Under the pieces are notes generated by a model, which worked only from the letters and a program-made list of their open reading frames with translations, had not been told where the DNA came from and searched no databases. From Phycomyces blakesleeanus NRRL 1555(-) (taxonomy: Eukaryota; Mucoromycota; Mucoromycetes; Mucorales; Phycomycetaceae), in NCBI RefSeq assembly GCF_001638985.1, contig NW_017265150.1, positions 1,062,984 through 1,126,983 on the forward strand: a stretch of DNA of 64,000 bases. The letters are read 5' to 3'. The position numbers and the translations under genes are program-made. Each line of letters begins with the position of its first letter. Within the stretch, counting starts at the first letter, position 1. Below, in pieces: positions 1 through 11,949 of this stretch.

Positions 1-152
1 GAGATGTGCTTAAATATCAAATGAAAGGTAGAGAGTTAATCTGCACCACTTATCCTCTTTACTATTATGTGAATTTTAAATATGATATAACGAGTGTAGT
101 GAATTGTACAATATTAGGTGAAAATTATTAATATTTATTTTATTAACAGAAA

Positions 153-1422
153 ATGACAAAGCGTATTTCTACTGCTCCCCGCCGACCCAACCTATGCATG
201 AATGCTGTTCTTAATAACACAATTGCAGGTGTTGTTGCTCCAATTGATACACCAACTCCAGAAGTAGCAGTTGACACAGCCCCTGAAGTTTAAGTTGCTG
301 TGACCCCAATGGATTACGTCCTTACCTTGTTGGCAGTCAACAATGTGTCAATGCAATCCTTGCAAGAAAATGCAAAAGGAGTGACTGATGCAATAACTCA
401 TTTGAAGAATGGCCTGGATTTGTCCAACAAGACAAATGAATTTTTGAAGAACTCGGTCCTTCATCTCATGACTGAAAATGCTGAAATAAAAAAGGCAATG
501 ACCAGCCAAAATTCCGTGATGCCTTCTGCTGTACCAGTGGATTCTTCTTCCATGGATAATGATCTTGACCTTGGAGCAAAACATCATCCCTTGATTTCTG
601 TAAGTAAATTGATAATAATAACATTACTGATTAATATATCTAATACTGTGTTTATAGCAACTTATCAATAGTTACATCAAGAAACCAAACTTTGTTAGCA
701 CAGACCCACTCAAAGTTGCTGAGAATAATAATAGATCAGCATGGTCAATGACTGGCACGTATGGCGACAAGTACAACAAGACACTTGCACTGGCTCTCTT
801 CAAGTACCTGAGACCTCAAAGATGTTACACAAATGTGTCAAAGAGTGTCATTATGAATATAATAAAGAATCACTACCAAAATCAAGTGCGAGTCTTCCGG
901 ACCTCAGCAGAGAAGATTATGGCTAGAAATAAAGCTGGAAGAAGACGCAACAGAAAGAAGACCATAAGTTTTAAAATAAAGTTAATTTACTATTAATTTA
1001 ATGTTTTAATACAATATTCTTTGGTAGCTTCTTGACCGTCGTATTATCACGTACCAGACATACACAGAGGCTATTCATGAGGGCATGAATCGATATGATT
1101 GCAGAAATATTCTTTCTATTGACGTGATGTCTGATGGCGAGTTGGATGGAAATAACAAAGTGCAGGCATATCGTCCCAGCTGGAGAACTGATGAGGTAAT
1201 GTTAAACATCTATTTATGTTTTAAAGAAAATAATAATACTTTATTAATACTATTTATTCTTTAAACCAGCTCCAGACATTTATTAGTACTATTGATGAAC
1301 TTACTGTTATCCGTTTGAAGAAAAATTCAAAAAGCTTGAAAAAGCGCATCCCTTATGAGAAAGAAGTGAGCATTCCCGAGAATTTGGCAGTCACTTTACC
1401 AGATTGGTGCTTTTCAAAATAA
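153..1422 (+). pseudogene. Second (partner) gene of element A, four exons, stop at codon 47
   Basis: The gene has approximate exons 153-599, 658-963, 1028-1195 and 1270-1422. Exon 1 encodes a Thr/Pro-rich start and a likely coiled coil (around SMQSLQENAKGVTDA). Exon 2 is basic near its end (GRRRNRKK). Exon 3 carries the acidic patch MSDGELDG followed by RPSWRTDE, and exon 4 a short tail. Exon order and motifs recur in elements B, D and E. TAA at 291-293 interrupts exon 1 where D has CAA, so this copy is probably dead. The function is unknown; by analogy with plant CACTA TnpA it could bind subterminal repeats, which is inference. The donor of intron 2 appears to be ATAAGT at 964. Confidence 0.7.
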
Positions 1423-1626
1423 ATCATTTTTTTCTTGCCAACTATTTTAGAGTCTTTTTTCTATTTATTTATGTTTACGGATTAGCATGATGTATACAGA
1501 TGCATGTATAGCATGCCAAGTACAAACAAAAATTTATAGAAATAATAAAAAATAAACGTGCAGCTATATATATTAGTCTGTATTAATTAATATTTTTTTA
1601 TACGTGTTTTATTTTTGTATTTGAAT

Positions 1627-4600
1627 CTAAATATATATTTTTCGTGGCAAAGAAACTACACACATCTGAACTTTGCTTTCTAGACCAAGGTGCTCACCTG
1701 CTGCGACTGGATAGCAGATTCTATGCACTGGGAGAATGCTGTTCATGCTGTCATCTTCGAACCCCACCTCATTCACCTCAACTCCTTCTCCTGCTCTGGG
1801 CTGAAGTAAAACTTCCTTGTACCATCGTATATATGCAAATACATGCTGGCTCGCATGACCAGCAAACGAGTTTACAGCAGTATTGACAAAGAGGTACTGA
1901 ATTTGGCCTGTGTATGGCTTGATACTTCTACCATCACTTGTCTCAAACAAGACTTGCATGAATGACCCGTGCTGATTCTTCATTTTGCTCTTGTAGATTT
2001 GCCCGAGAAGATCGATTGATTCAAACTTCTGTATCAGATTGGTAACAAAATTATTGGAATGACCAGCCTGACAATAATGAACAAGAGTTTGATCATTGTA
2101 TGTCTTGCAATATTATTCCAACAAATGCTCATACTCGGATTCATCCATGGAAATCTCCCCCTTTAGAGCTAAAGGAAGTGCAGAAGGGGGCAAAGGCTTG
2201 TTTCTCTTGACAATATCAAAGTTGATCTCAGGAGAATCAAGAAAAGCATTGATATCGAATTGAATTGAGATGGCAGTGGAAGTGGAAGTGGCTATGGAAT
2301 TGGCAGTGGATGCAGCGAGCTCAAGGATGATTGCCAAATGCTCAGGTCGAATTATTGACAAAGTTTGGTAAATAAGATCTCCCTGATATACTTCTTCAAG
2401 ATACTTCTTCATATAGGTTCCCTCAAACCAGTCTTTTCTATTTGTTGCATAGTTTTTCAAGATATCATTGCATCTTTCGAAACTAAAAAGCCAATAGCCA
2501 TAAACCGGGCCAAAGTTCAGTACAGTCTCTCGCAGATGAAGATGGAGATGCATGTTTGGCAAAAGGAATGGGGCTTTATACAACTTCTTACACTCTCTGC
2601 AAAAAGCCTCCAAAGATTGATGGGCTTCATCAAGGTGAGCCATGGATATGCTTGGCATTGAGAGGTACTGGCATGTATTGACAAACGTTGTCCAGTTACC
2701 GAGATGAGCTTCAGGTAGATGACCACGCAGGAGAACAGGAGAGTACACTAAGCACCAAGACTTCCACTCGTCGGCCTTCATGAATGGGAAGCCACGCCCG
2801 ATCTTTGTCCCTAATGGCGTGTAGTCCTCTGGCAGTACAAGCTTGTCAGCATCCAACTGCATTTCGGCCAAGTGTGCATCTGTGATGAGACCTGAAGATC
2901 TCCATTTCTCCATTATCCTCTTTGCTGTTCCAAGGTACAGGTTGTGCATCGGATCGATGACAGTGCACTCCACGAGGTTAAAGTAAACCAGGTCATGCAA
3001 TTCTGACCATCGGACACCATTTTCCCTCTCCAATCTCTTTCTCTGTGCATCACTGCTGGCCATTCTTCACAACTCAGCATCACGGTGGTTTTCGGCATCA
3101 GTGCGAGGCACCCACTCAGAAAACACGAACCCAGAGTAGTCCACAGCATTGGAGTCTGGAAGGCGAGGGAACTGTCAGTTGCACTTATTGCATGCACATG
3201 TGCTTGAATGAGAGGTGAACCCACAAGTCTTACGGGCAGCAGGAATGTCGCAGGCAACAAGAAGAAGGGCAGCACGGACAAGAGCACCAGATGGGCACTG
3301 TACGGTAGGCATCACCACACCGCCATACAACTGGTTGAGTTCCGCGACAAGGGGACGGAGGTAGTGATTGATCTCACTTGTCTTTGCTTCCTTGGGCCCT
3401 GGCATGAGACCAACAAGAACAACATTCTCCTTCTTGTACCGTTCCGATCTTGGCAAGTTGTTGATGCAAAGGTATATCGCACCACAGGAGTAAGTGACCC
3501 CATCGAAAGGTTGAAACCAATTGATGTTCATGGTAAGCATTATGGAGCACTCATGATTCACAAACGGTAAACCATTGCTATCCTTCAGACTGTTCCACTT
3601 CGTACCGTCGTAAATGTCAAACATCATGCCTGGAACTTGCACTTTAATTCTCCAATGGTTGATGGTGTCTTCGAATCCAGGGTGGCAAAAAAGGATAGAC
3701 AATGTTTTGATTATGGAGTTATACATGTAGATCTTTTTGGGGATAGTCAAGGCTCTTGATGTTGCAAAGAAAAGAGCGTTTCCACATTCTCTACCAGAGA
3801 GTCTCTCGAAATTACAGCACTCTGGAACAACATCGGACTCTTTGTATACTTTGTTACAATCGCCACATGCAACAAACCGCTGGACACCTCGAGTCACGTC
3901 GCTGAGACCGGTCATAGAGTTGACACCACTTATACTGAGGGGAAGACGGAAAGACTGTCCAAAGTGTGCCAATACTTCGTTAAGAAACTTTAACAGAACA
4001 GCACCACCAGAATTGACAACATATTTGGATATGAAGAAGGCAGCAAAAGAAGCAATGAAAGCATGAGTAGGATTGACTGGCATATTGGATGAAGAAAAGT
4101 GCTCTATTTGAAAAAAAAATCAATACTTGTTGACTTTATTGATTTATATGTGCTTTTTGTACTAACCTCTAACATCATCAGATTCATCGTCAGAAATATC
4201 CAAAATGGTTGCTTCAATGACACCCTCATCTTCGCTTTCAGAATCAAACAAGGAATCAATGCCAAAAAGAGGTAAGTCTTCGGCTGTTTTGTTAGGTAAA
4301 AAAGAATCAAATTATTAGATATTATAAATGATTATAAAACTTTAATAAAAATACTATGCATACCTTCAACTTGATCTTCGGCATCAACATTGTATTCAAA
4401 GTCAATCTCCATGTCATTGTCATTCGACATTACTTCTATAACTGAGGCTATATTATATGAAAATAAATATTTAATTAAAATTGTCTCAATAATAATTTTC
4501 TTAAATTTGAACTTACAAGAAGATCCTGACTGATATTGTCTCACGATATCCTGTTGTGCATGTCTTCTGAGTGTTTGGGTAGACACCAAAACAAATCCCA

Positions 4601-4658
4601 TGCTATTGGAAGAGCATTTAGAGCACTTGCATTCTGAATTGTTGTTGTTGTTTGACAT
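1627..4658 (-). pseudogene. Tnp2-type (Transposase_21/CMC) transposase of element A, broken
   Basis: The start is chosen at the ATG (4656-4658) just before the zinc-finger-like CKCSKC; an upstream in-frame ATG at 4748 is possible. Short exons upstream (about 4658-4518, 4446-4366, 4294-4173) encode an acidic linker, and a long exon starts near 4110. Hallmarks in order are a cysteine cluster (CGDCNKVY), NIDWFQPFDG, LVGLMPGPKEAK, LVACDIPAARKT, IDPMHNLYLGTAKR, then a DUF4218-like block (MHLHLHLRETVLNFGPVYG). The Asp residues in DWFQPF and ACDIPAA align with known Tnp2 catalytic positions. In-frame stops occur at 3175-3177 (TGA), 3067-3069 (TGA) and 2113-2115 (TAA), so it is a pseudogene. Confidence 0.85.
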
Positions 4659-5243
4659 ATTGTGTGCGTGTGTTTTATTTTTTAAGTCTTTAGAATTGAC
4701 AAGAATAGAAAATTGTTCAGGAACACAATTTAATATATATCTTTCCAAATTATACCAGCTTCCAAAATGACATAGTTTATTCCGGTTGTTAAAATGGGCA
4801 GTTCTCTAAACAGTAATTGATTGCCTCATTCTAAAATACAATAATACACGCTTTTGTTAAAACATGTTGTCATGTACATTTTATTGGCTGTAGAGCATAT
4901 AAAACAAAAATATTTATAGTAATATCATGACTATTAATCTCATCATACTTATAAATAAATATTACAACAATAAAAAGCTTTATTATCTCACTCAAAAGGT
5001 ATCATTTGATTTAAGTTCCCTACAACTATTAACTCTGCGAGATGGCTACAAGTCTCAAAAAGAAATCTCGCAGACATTTTTTACAAAAAAGAGTAAACTC
5101 GTTTTTTTATCCAATAAAACAGACCGAGCATTATCATTGCCGTCAAAAATAAAAAAAACAAAAGTGATGGAAATTTAAACTACCACTCCACAAATAATAG
5201 TACCCTACGTCATAGATGAAATTATCTTATTTTTTCAGTGATG

Positions 5244-6185
5244 ATCGTTTGTAATCATGTATGTAACAGGAAACCCTTTTCCAGTATCAGGATAATGAGT
5301 AACAAGCAAGTATAATATTTCAATGTTGCGTGCAGAGATGTTGTATGTTGCATCAAGACAAAACAACTGGGAAATTCTCGTAAGCATCATTTGAGATAGT
5401 GATTGAAATCCAAACGCAAAATGCTGTGCATTGTTGCTGTATGCAGAAAGATCACCAGTAAAGATACAGTAGTTCTGTGATGGTAACTTCTCACACATCC
5501 AAATATCCAGAGACTTATTTTCATCAGGGTGAAACTTATATAGTAAATTGTTCATCTATATTTTTTATTTAACACTTTTTAAATAACTTCTCTCTTATAA
5601 TATTATTCACACACCTTTCTCATTCTGTTATAGATGTCTTTATAATTGGGCTTTCTAATGCCTACACCCCACTCTTCAATTTGTTTCAAAACTGAAATTC
5701 TAGTATTTCTACAAGTGCTGCCCCCTTTTAACTGATCTTCAATAATTTTGATGACCTCAGAAGGTAAAGGCAATGTTCTAATTTCAGAAGTGTTGCCAGG
5801 AACATGGTTGGTATAATCATTGGTCATATAAATTAGAACTACTTCAGGGTTGTTGACGTATTGCTTGATAAAAATAGTGGCTTCACAATAACAAAGCTTA
5901 GTGTCTTTCTGAGCAAGACGAACATTTCTGTCTGATATATAGAATCCTGCTTGGTGACATTTTTTTGTCTCTCCATACATCAATTCTTGCACGAAGTTTT
6001 CTACATTTATTCCACTTTGTTAAACAAAGTGATTGAATACGGTCAAGGCATTGCTCCCATTCACTTGCTTTTACTTTTACTACAACATCCAAAGAAAGCA
6101 TTTTTATTCTTTCTGTAGGTGAGTTGACTAAAGCATTCTGCACATTTGAAAGGTTGAATATAGTGTTGAACATTAGTAAGCTCAT
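5244..6185 (-). pseudogene. MULE-like transposase fragment (MULE1), disrupted by element A
   Basis: Two minus-strand blocks, roughly 5992-5603 and 5555-5244, join in phase across a short intron (donor after RMRK, acceptor before MNNLL). The second block contains LFCLDATYN followed by GKGFPVTYMITND, the first catalytic Asp region of Mutator-like transposases. The first block is rich in Cys and Asp and probably belongs to the FAR1-like N-terminal region. A further open stretch upstream (6185-5898) is out of frame, so a frameshift is present. The gene stops abruptly at the terminus of element A. From 6186 to 6414 I see only AT-rich sequence. Confidence 0.6.
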
Positions 6186-6414
6186 ATTATGATAGTATAT
6201 GTAATTAAAAATAAAGAGGAGAGAAGAAGAAAAAACATAGCAAAAAAATGTTTTAACAAAAGCCTCCTTGCAAAATCTCTATATGGAAAAGCCACATCCT
6301 TATAATTTAAAGCCCCTTGCAACATAAAAAAGTAGACCCCCAAGTAATTTAAACTCGGTGCGCAAGACAATACATAGGTACATTTTTACAACACCCCGTG
6401 TCACAGGCAGCTAC

Positions 6415-6496
6415 CCGGCTTTAGCTCAGTTGGTAGAGCGGAGGACTGTAATGAGTTGTAATCCTTAGGTCACTAGTTCGAATCTGGTAAGCCGGA
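6415..6496 (+). tRNA. tRNA-Tyr (GTA) with a 9-nt intron
   Basis: The acceptor stem CCGGCTT pairs with AAGCCGG, with discriminator A at 6496. The A box (TAGCTCAGTTGG) and B box (AGTTCGAATCT) are present. The anticodon loop CTGTAA lies at 6446-6451, so the anticodon is GTA. Nine extra bases at 6452-6460, directly 3' of position 37, must be removed to restore a 7-nt loop, as expected for a eukaryotic tRNA-Tyr intron. An oligo-T terminator follows at about 6501-6505. A cluster of LTR insertions begins 25 bp beyond the gene. Confidence 0.93.
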
Positions 6497-6521
6497 AACC
6501 TTTTTATATAGTTGTTGCGCT

Positions 6522-6883
6522 TGTCGGACATTATTTTGATGAATCCGAGAAATCGGGATAATTGACTGCAGCAGTTCTGTATGTCAAAGATACCTCATAG
6601 ATAACGAACCGCAGTAATGTCTTGTAAAGATTAACCACAGTAACATCTTCTGAGCATCAACCGCAGTAAAAGGACTTCTCTTGTAATTAAATAGAGTATA
6701 ATAGTTTACTGCGGATAATGCGCAGTATTAGTTTAGAAAACTATATAAGACAATTCAATTCCTATCAATAAAAGGCATCTTTGATCCTCTCTTTGATTTT
6801 ACGTATACTCCTTGATCCCCAGTGGGTTTGACCTTTTGACTTTGTTATAGTAAAAGGAAGACCAACCCAGATCGGGAACGACA
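6522..6883 (+). repeat. 5' LTR of the Ty3/gypsy element
   Basis: This 362-bp LTR runs from TGTCGGACAT to GGGAACGACA and matches the 3' LTR almost base for base. A TATA-like ACTATATAAG lies near 6740 and an AATAAA polyadenylation signal near 6770, giving the expected U3-R-U5 order. Several short GCAGT-containing repeats occur in U3. The LTR starts 25 bp after the tRNA-Tyr gene, in the same orientation. Confidence 0.92.
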
Positions 6884-6923
6884 ATTGGTAGCTGAAGCTA
6901 TTTTTCCTCTAACAAGACCTTTG

Positions 6924-8045
6924 ATGAATCCGGTTGAAAGACACCAAGACATATTTGATAAGAAGACCCTTAGCCAATTCGAGATTGAAGAACGAGTCCA
7001 GGACTTGTTACCCAGTGAATTAGTAAACGACTACAAGAAGAATCGGCATGTTCCTCATATCCCTGAAGAACAGCGTATTAAGAAGACCCCTGCCCGAGAA
7101 CAGAAGTGGACCGAACTAGCCACAAAACTAGCCGCAACCTTAACAGGAAAGAACAAACAAGAACAAGAAGAAACAATGGCCCCCCAAACCGCCACTCTAA
7201 CAGCCGAAGCAATTGCTGCTGCTGTCGCCGAAGCAATGAAAGCAATCACGGTGCAGCAGGAGGCCCGTGCTGAACGAATCAAGCAACCTGATTGCTTCCA
7301 TGGAGAACGTTCTGCCACAGTAGTGGATGGTTGGCTGCGTGCAGTCGAACGTTACACCAGATACTACAATTTTTCTGCAACAAAAGCCTGTGAATTTGCA
7401 GTGAATCTGTTGCGTGACAGAGCAGACACATGGTGGAGACGCATGGAAGTAAAGGACAAACATCCAACAACCTGGGATGAGTTCAAGATGGCTCTGTCGG
7501 GAGAATTTCGTCCAGTCTACTCACTACAGACGTCCAGGGACCACCTTGCTCGACTATACCAAACGGGAACGGTCGCAGAGTACATCGACGCGTTCCACGA
7601 CATCCAGTTGGAGTTGCCTGGAATGAACGATGAAGAAGCCCTTGACAAGTTTGTCCGCGGACTTCACCCCACCATACGAGGAAATGTTCTTGCCGCCCAA
7701 CCTGTCGACGTTGACGATGCCTGCAACATCGCTTTGGCATATGCCAGTGGCCTCCACTTGGGGCAACAGAACAACTACGCACCCGTCCCCCAACCGTACC
7801 AACAGACGTACCAACAGCCGTACCAACAGCAGTACAGTGGTCCCGAGCCCATGGACCTGGATGCGATTCAAGGTCGCCGTAATAACTACCGATCTCGCCC
7901 CCCTCAGAAACGTAATGTGGCTACTTGCCATTGGTGCGGCAAAGTTGGTCACTTCAAGAGGAACTGTAGGGATCGATTAGCAGCGATTAGACAGTTAGAT
8001 GAGGCACGTAGCAAGAAGCAGGGTTTTCGCGAAACACAACCGTAA
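6924..8045 (+). CDS. gag: Gag polyprotein of the Ty3/gypsy element
   Basis: The first ATG of the open frame is at 6924 (MNPVERHQD), giving about 373 aa. The central part resembles a retrotransposon capsid domain (YYNFSATKACEFAVNLL, then TWDEFKMAL and EFRP). A Gln/Pro/Tyr-rich segment precedes a C-terminal CCHC zinc knuckle, CHWCGKVGHFKRNC. The frame ends at TAA 8043-8045. Just before it lies a strong -1 frameshift signal that would join Gag to Pol. Confidence 0.92.
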   Translation: MNPVERHQDIFDKKTLSQFEIEERVQDLLPSELVNDYKKNRHVPHIPEEQRIKKTPAREQKWTELATKLAATLTGKNKQEQEETMAPQTATLTAEAIAAAVAEAMKAITVQQEARAERIKQPDCFHGERSATVVDGWLRAVERYTRYYNFSATKACEFAVNLLRDRADTWWRRMEVKDKHPTTWDEFKMALSGEFRPVYSLQTSRDHLARLYQTGTVAEYIDAFHDIQLELPGMNDEEALDKFVRGLHPTIRGNVLAAQPVDVDDACNIALAYASGLHLGQQNNYAPVPQPYQQTYQQPYQQQYSGPEPMDLDAIQGRRNNYRSRPPQKRNVATCHWCGKVGHFKRNCRDRLAAIRQLDEARSKKQGFRETQP

Positions 8046-11000
8046 CGGGAGGTCGGTTGTGTTCAATGGAAGAAAAATCCTCCCCACAGGCTAATAATAT
8101 TAGCGAAACTAGCGAACCAGAAATTAATAAAGACGTGTCTGAACAGTATACAAATGTTACCAATGAAGAGCCTGAGACTATGTCTGAAGAAAATTGTGAC
8201 CCTTGTCTCACCGCTGACCAACATTTCTTAGAAGATCTCCATGCTGCCGTGGACACAGACTTGCCCTTATATGCCGCTATACTTGACGGACAACAAATCC
8301 TGGTGTTAATTGATAGTGGTGCTAGTGCAAACTATGTATCACCCCAGATCGCCCATTTGGCCACACACATTTTGGATATACCCGGACGATCAGTCGAAAC
8401 TGCAGGAGGACACAGCATTAAGATCCATCAGAAGGCAACATTAAACCTCTCTTTAAATGGATACACTGACACCATCGATGCTTTTGTATTTCCCACTAAA
8501 TTCGACTTGATTCTTGGCCGCACTTGGTTGCAAATGGCTAAACCCGTCCCAGATTGGCATGTCGATAGCTGGTCTTTACATCGTGATGAACAAGAATTTA
8601 TTTTGCGTCCTCATGGGCCCCGTCCTACTAAACCTCACCTAAACTATCTGATATCTGCAAAACAAATTGAGAAACTCTCTAGGAGAGAGGAGGCCGAATG
8701 CTTTTTGTTGCACATTAAGACAGAAAAAGAAATACATAATGATGAACACTGGATGAAATTAGTAAAAGAATTCGAGGACGTTTTCCAAGACGGTTTACCT
8801 GGATTACCGCCGAACCGTGACGTCCAACACGTTATAAACACTGGAGATGCCTACCCTGTCAATAAACCGCCATTCAAAATGAGCCCTCGAGAACTCGACG
8901 AATTACAGCAACAACTAAAGGAACTTCTAGACCTCGGCTTAATTCGTCCGAGTTCTTCGCCATGGGATGCTCCAATTTTATTTGTTAAAAAGAAAAATGG
9001 TGAGATGCGCATGTGTGTTGATTACAGAGCCCTGAACAAAGTTACTATCCGCAATAACCATCCATTGCCACGCATCAATGAGTGTTTGAAACGCCTTCGT
9101 GGAGCAAACCATTTCACCAGTTTGGACCTCAAAAGCGGTTACCATCAAGTGAGAATTCAAGACTCAGATGTGCCAAAAACCGCCTTTAACACCCGATATG
9201 GCCAATACGAGTTTCTGGTTCTTCCCTTTGGTCTCACCAATGCCCCACCGACGTTTCAGCATCTTATGAACAAAGTTCTTGGAGATTGTTTGGATAAGTT
9301 TGCCTTAGTCTATTTGGATGATATCCTAATCTTTAGCACGACACCAGAAGAACACGAAGAACATGTACGACATGTGTTAAACCGACTACGTGAAGCGAAA
9401 TTAATTGCCAACCTTAAAAAATGCGAATTTAACAAAAACGAACTAACTTTCCTTGGATTCAACGTATCTGCGCAAGGCATCTTACCATCGCCAGACAAAG
9501 TAAAGACTATAAAAGAATGGACACCGCCAACAAATGTATAAGAAGTTAGACAATTTATTGGCCTTGCACAGCACTACCGCCGCTTCATCCCTGGGTTTGC
9601 TGGAATCGCTGCGCCCTTAACAGACTTAACTAAAGGGACAGGACCAAAACGACAGCCTATCGTTTGGACGGAGACATGCCAGGAAAGTTTCGATTTACTA
9701 AAAGAGAAAATGAGTACTGCACCTGTATTACTTGCCCCAGACATGGATAAACCATTCCGCATTGAAACAGATGCTTCAGATTTTGGTGTTGGTGCCGTAT
9801 TAATGCAAGAAGACGAAAACGGAAGTTGGAAACCATTAGCGTTCGAATCGAAAAAACTCTCCCCTGCCGAAAGATCGTATCCTGCTCAAGAGCGCGAGTT
9901 ACTTGGTATTCTACATGCCTTGCATACTTGGCGCTGCATGATCGAAGGAAAACCGTTCACTGTATTCACCGATCACTTACCACTCAAGTATTTTCGCAGT
10001 CAGGTTAAGCCCATGCCTCGCCTGATAAGGTGGATTTCTGAATTCGAGCTGTACGACCCGATAATTCAATACAAACCGGGCAAAGACAATGGTGTCCCTG
10101 ATGTGCTCTCTCGTCTCGATGGCCCAGAATACGATGCAACATTAATTAAATCAATGGAACCAGAATACCTGTACACCATACCAGACTCACAAACGTCCGA
10201 CTGGCCAAAATTTTATGCACGAAAAGAAGATGAATGGCCAGAAGACATAAAAGAATTACTCCATCAGCAACGCAATAAGTTTGTGGTCCACGACCAAAAG
10301 GTTTTCCGTCTCGTTAAAATAGGTGACACGGTACAAGAAATTCGTTTTGCACTGTTTGCCAAGCGTGCAGACTTAGTAAATAATTTCCACAATGGTTTTG
10401 GACATGCTGGAGAAACAACGGTGTATGATTTAATGAAGAAGCGTTGGTGGTGGCCAGCCATGAGAAGTCAAATTCAAGAATGGTTATCGAAATGTCATCA
10501 ATGTCAATTGGCCTCAAACGCAGAACGCAACATACACCATGCCCCTTTGGAACCATTGGATATCCCCCCTGCTTTCTCTCGTTGGCATCTCGATTTCATT
10601 GGAGAACTTCCCACTACAATCAACGGAAATCGATGGATTTTGGTTGCCGTCGACTATGCTACGAATTGGCCAATTGCACGTGCTGTTCCTGCTGCTACGG
10701 GCGAAGCCATCGCCAACTTTTTGTACGAAGAAATAGTCATGCGTTTTGGTTGCCCAGACGAAATTCTGACAGATCGTGGTGCAAACTTTATGTCACATAT
10801 TTTGAGCTTTTACATTAAGAAAATTAAGCTCCATCATAAATTAACCTCAGCATTTCACCCACGTACTAATGGAAAATGTGAAAGGTTAAATGGTGTTCTT
10901 AAACAGATGTTACGTAAATATGTACATGGTGCCATTCACCGGTGGGACGAATATCTGGAAACAGCACTTTGGGCTTGCCGAATCAGAAAGCATCGTACAA

Positions 11001-11605
11001 CTGGGTTCAGTCCATTTTTCTTGACTTATGGCCACGAACCTCGTATTCCTGGCGATCCCCTACGTCCATTTATGGATACATCTATCCCTGACGACCCGAC
11101 CCTCGTATCTGATGGCGCTATCCCTTTTCTTCGTAATCTCCAACAGGCTCGCAAAAATGCTGACGCTCGAGTAACCGCCAACAGCCAACAAGACAAGGAA
11201 CGATGGGATTCGATCATGAAACCTCATCAGTTCGCAATTGGTGAACATTTGTTGTTGCGGCATGAAAACAAATTTGGACTAGAATATAACTGGATGGGCC
11301 CATATATTGTAGTAGATAAAAATTTCGATAAGAATATATACAAGCTCACAACAATGGAAGGTGTCCCTTATACTTCTTGGGTTCATGCTGACCGTCTCAA
11401 AATAGCCAAATCCGACAATTTCGACTGCACCTGGTATCACCCGACCGCTGCTCGTAACAATATGCGACGTGATCTGGCCATAGATTCCTCTTCCACCTTG
11501 CCGTTCTCGATGATAGAGTCTACCAGAGTTGACCGAGGACGATCAACAGTTTCGAGAGGGGGTGATGTCGGACATTATTTTGATGAATCCGAGAAATCGG
11601 GATAA
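8012..11605 (+). pseudogene. pol: Pol polyprotein (PR-RT-RH-IN) of the Ty3/gypsy element, one premature stop
   Basis: Pol is open in the -1 frame relative to gag from 8012; the first internal ATG is at 8066. Domains in order: aspartic protease DSGA (8312-8323), reverse transcriptase YLDD (9311-9322), RNase H starting ETDASDFGVGA (about 9763), integrase HHCC finger (about 10385-10510), and integrase catalytic Asp, Asp, Glu in HLDFIGEL, LTDRGANF and NGKCERLNG. A GPY/F-like segment follows. TAA at 9539-9541 interrupts a conserved RT/RH connection (before EVRQFIGL) in the same frame. The frame ends 40 bp inside the 3' LTR. The single stop is the only lesion I see. Confidence 0.9.
8021..8063 (+). 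promoter_or_regulatory. Gag-Pol programmed -1 frameshift signal
   Basis: The heptamer GGGTTTT at 8021-8027 sits in the canonical X-XXY-YYZ phase relative to gag (CAG GGT TTT). Pol is open in the -1 frame from 8012 onward. A 5-nt spacer is followed by a perfect 10-bp stem, 8033-8042 with 8054-8063, closing an 11-nt loop that contains the gag stop codon. Slippery site, spacer and stem are seen directly; frameshifting itself is inferred. Confidence 0.8.
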
Positions 11606-11927
11606 TTGACCGCAGCAGTTCTGTATGTCAAAGATACCTCATAGATAACGAACCGCAGTAATGTCTTGTAAAGATTAACCACAGTAACATCTTCTGAGCA
11701 TCAACCGCAGTAAAAGGACTTCTCTTGTAATTAAATAGAGTATAATAGTTTACTGCGGATAATGCGCAGTATTAGTTTAGAAAACTATATAAGACAATTC
11801 AATTCCTATCAATAAAAGGCATCTTTGATCCTCTCTTTGATTTTACGTATACTCCTTGATCCCCAGTGGGTTTGACCTTTTGACTTTGTTATAGTAAAAG
11901 GAAGACCAACCCAGATCGGGAACGACA
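11566..11927 (+). repeat. 3' LTR of the Ty3/gypsy element
   Basis: This is the second 362-bp LTR, nearly identical to 6522-6883, ending ACGACA at 11927 and followed by the duplicated CGCT. The last 40 bp of the pol frame lie within its U3. Confidence 0.92.
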
Positions 11928-11949
11928 CGCTTAGTTTTGGTGGTACAAG

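Larger units (their letters stand above)
1..5240 (-). mobile_element. Element A: CMC/Tnp2-type DNA transposon, truncated by window edge
   Basis: This is one end and the coding body of a CACTG-ended DNA transposon. The right terminus at 5240 ends in CAGTG, preceded by a slightly decayed form of the inverted repeat found intact in element D. Position 1 corresponds to D position 38889 on the opposite strand, so the left arm lies outside the window. A and D are colinear inverted copies over about 5.24 kb with mostly single-base differences. A contains a second gene (153-1422, plus) and a Tnp2 gene (1627-4658, minus) converging with about 200 bp between their ends. It landed in a MULE-like gene at 5244; ATG at 5241-5243 may be its target duplication, but the other side cannot be seen. 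Confidence 0.85.
6522..11927 (+). mobile_element. Ty3/gypsy LTR retrotransposon, nearly complete
   Basis: The element is 5406 bp with two 362-bp LTRs that start TGTCGG and end ACGACA and are almost identical, suggesting recent insertion. It is flanked by CGCT at 6518-6521 and 11928-11931, a 4-bp target duplication. Domain order is gag, protease, reverse transcriptase, RNase H, integrase, which is the Ty3/gypsy order. A purine-rich tract (about 11551-11562) precedes the 3' LTR. A candidate primer-binding site starting TGGTAGCTGAAG lies 3 bp inside the 5' LTR. One premature stop in pol makes this copy probably non-autonomous. Confidence 0.93.

Noticed and set aside
7055..7318. Antisense open frames across gag and pol
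   Set aside because: They lie opposite well-supported gag/pol domains and have no independent support.
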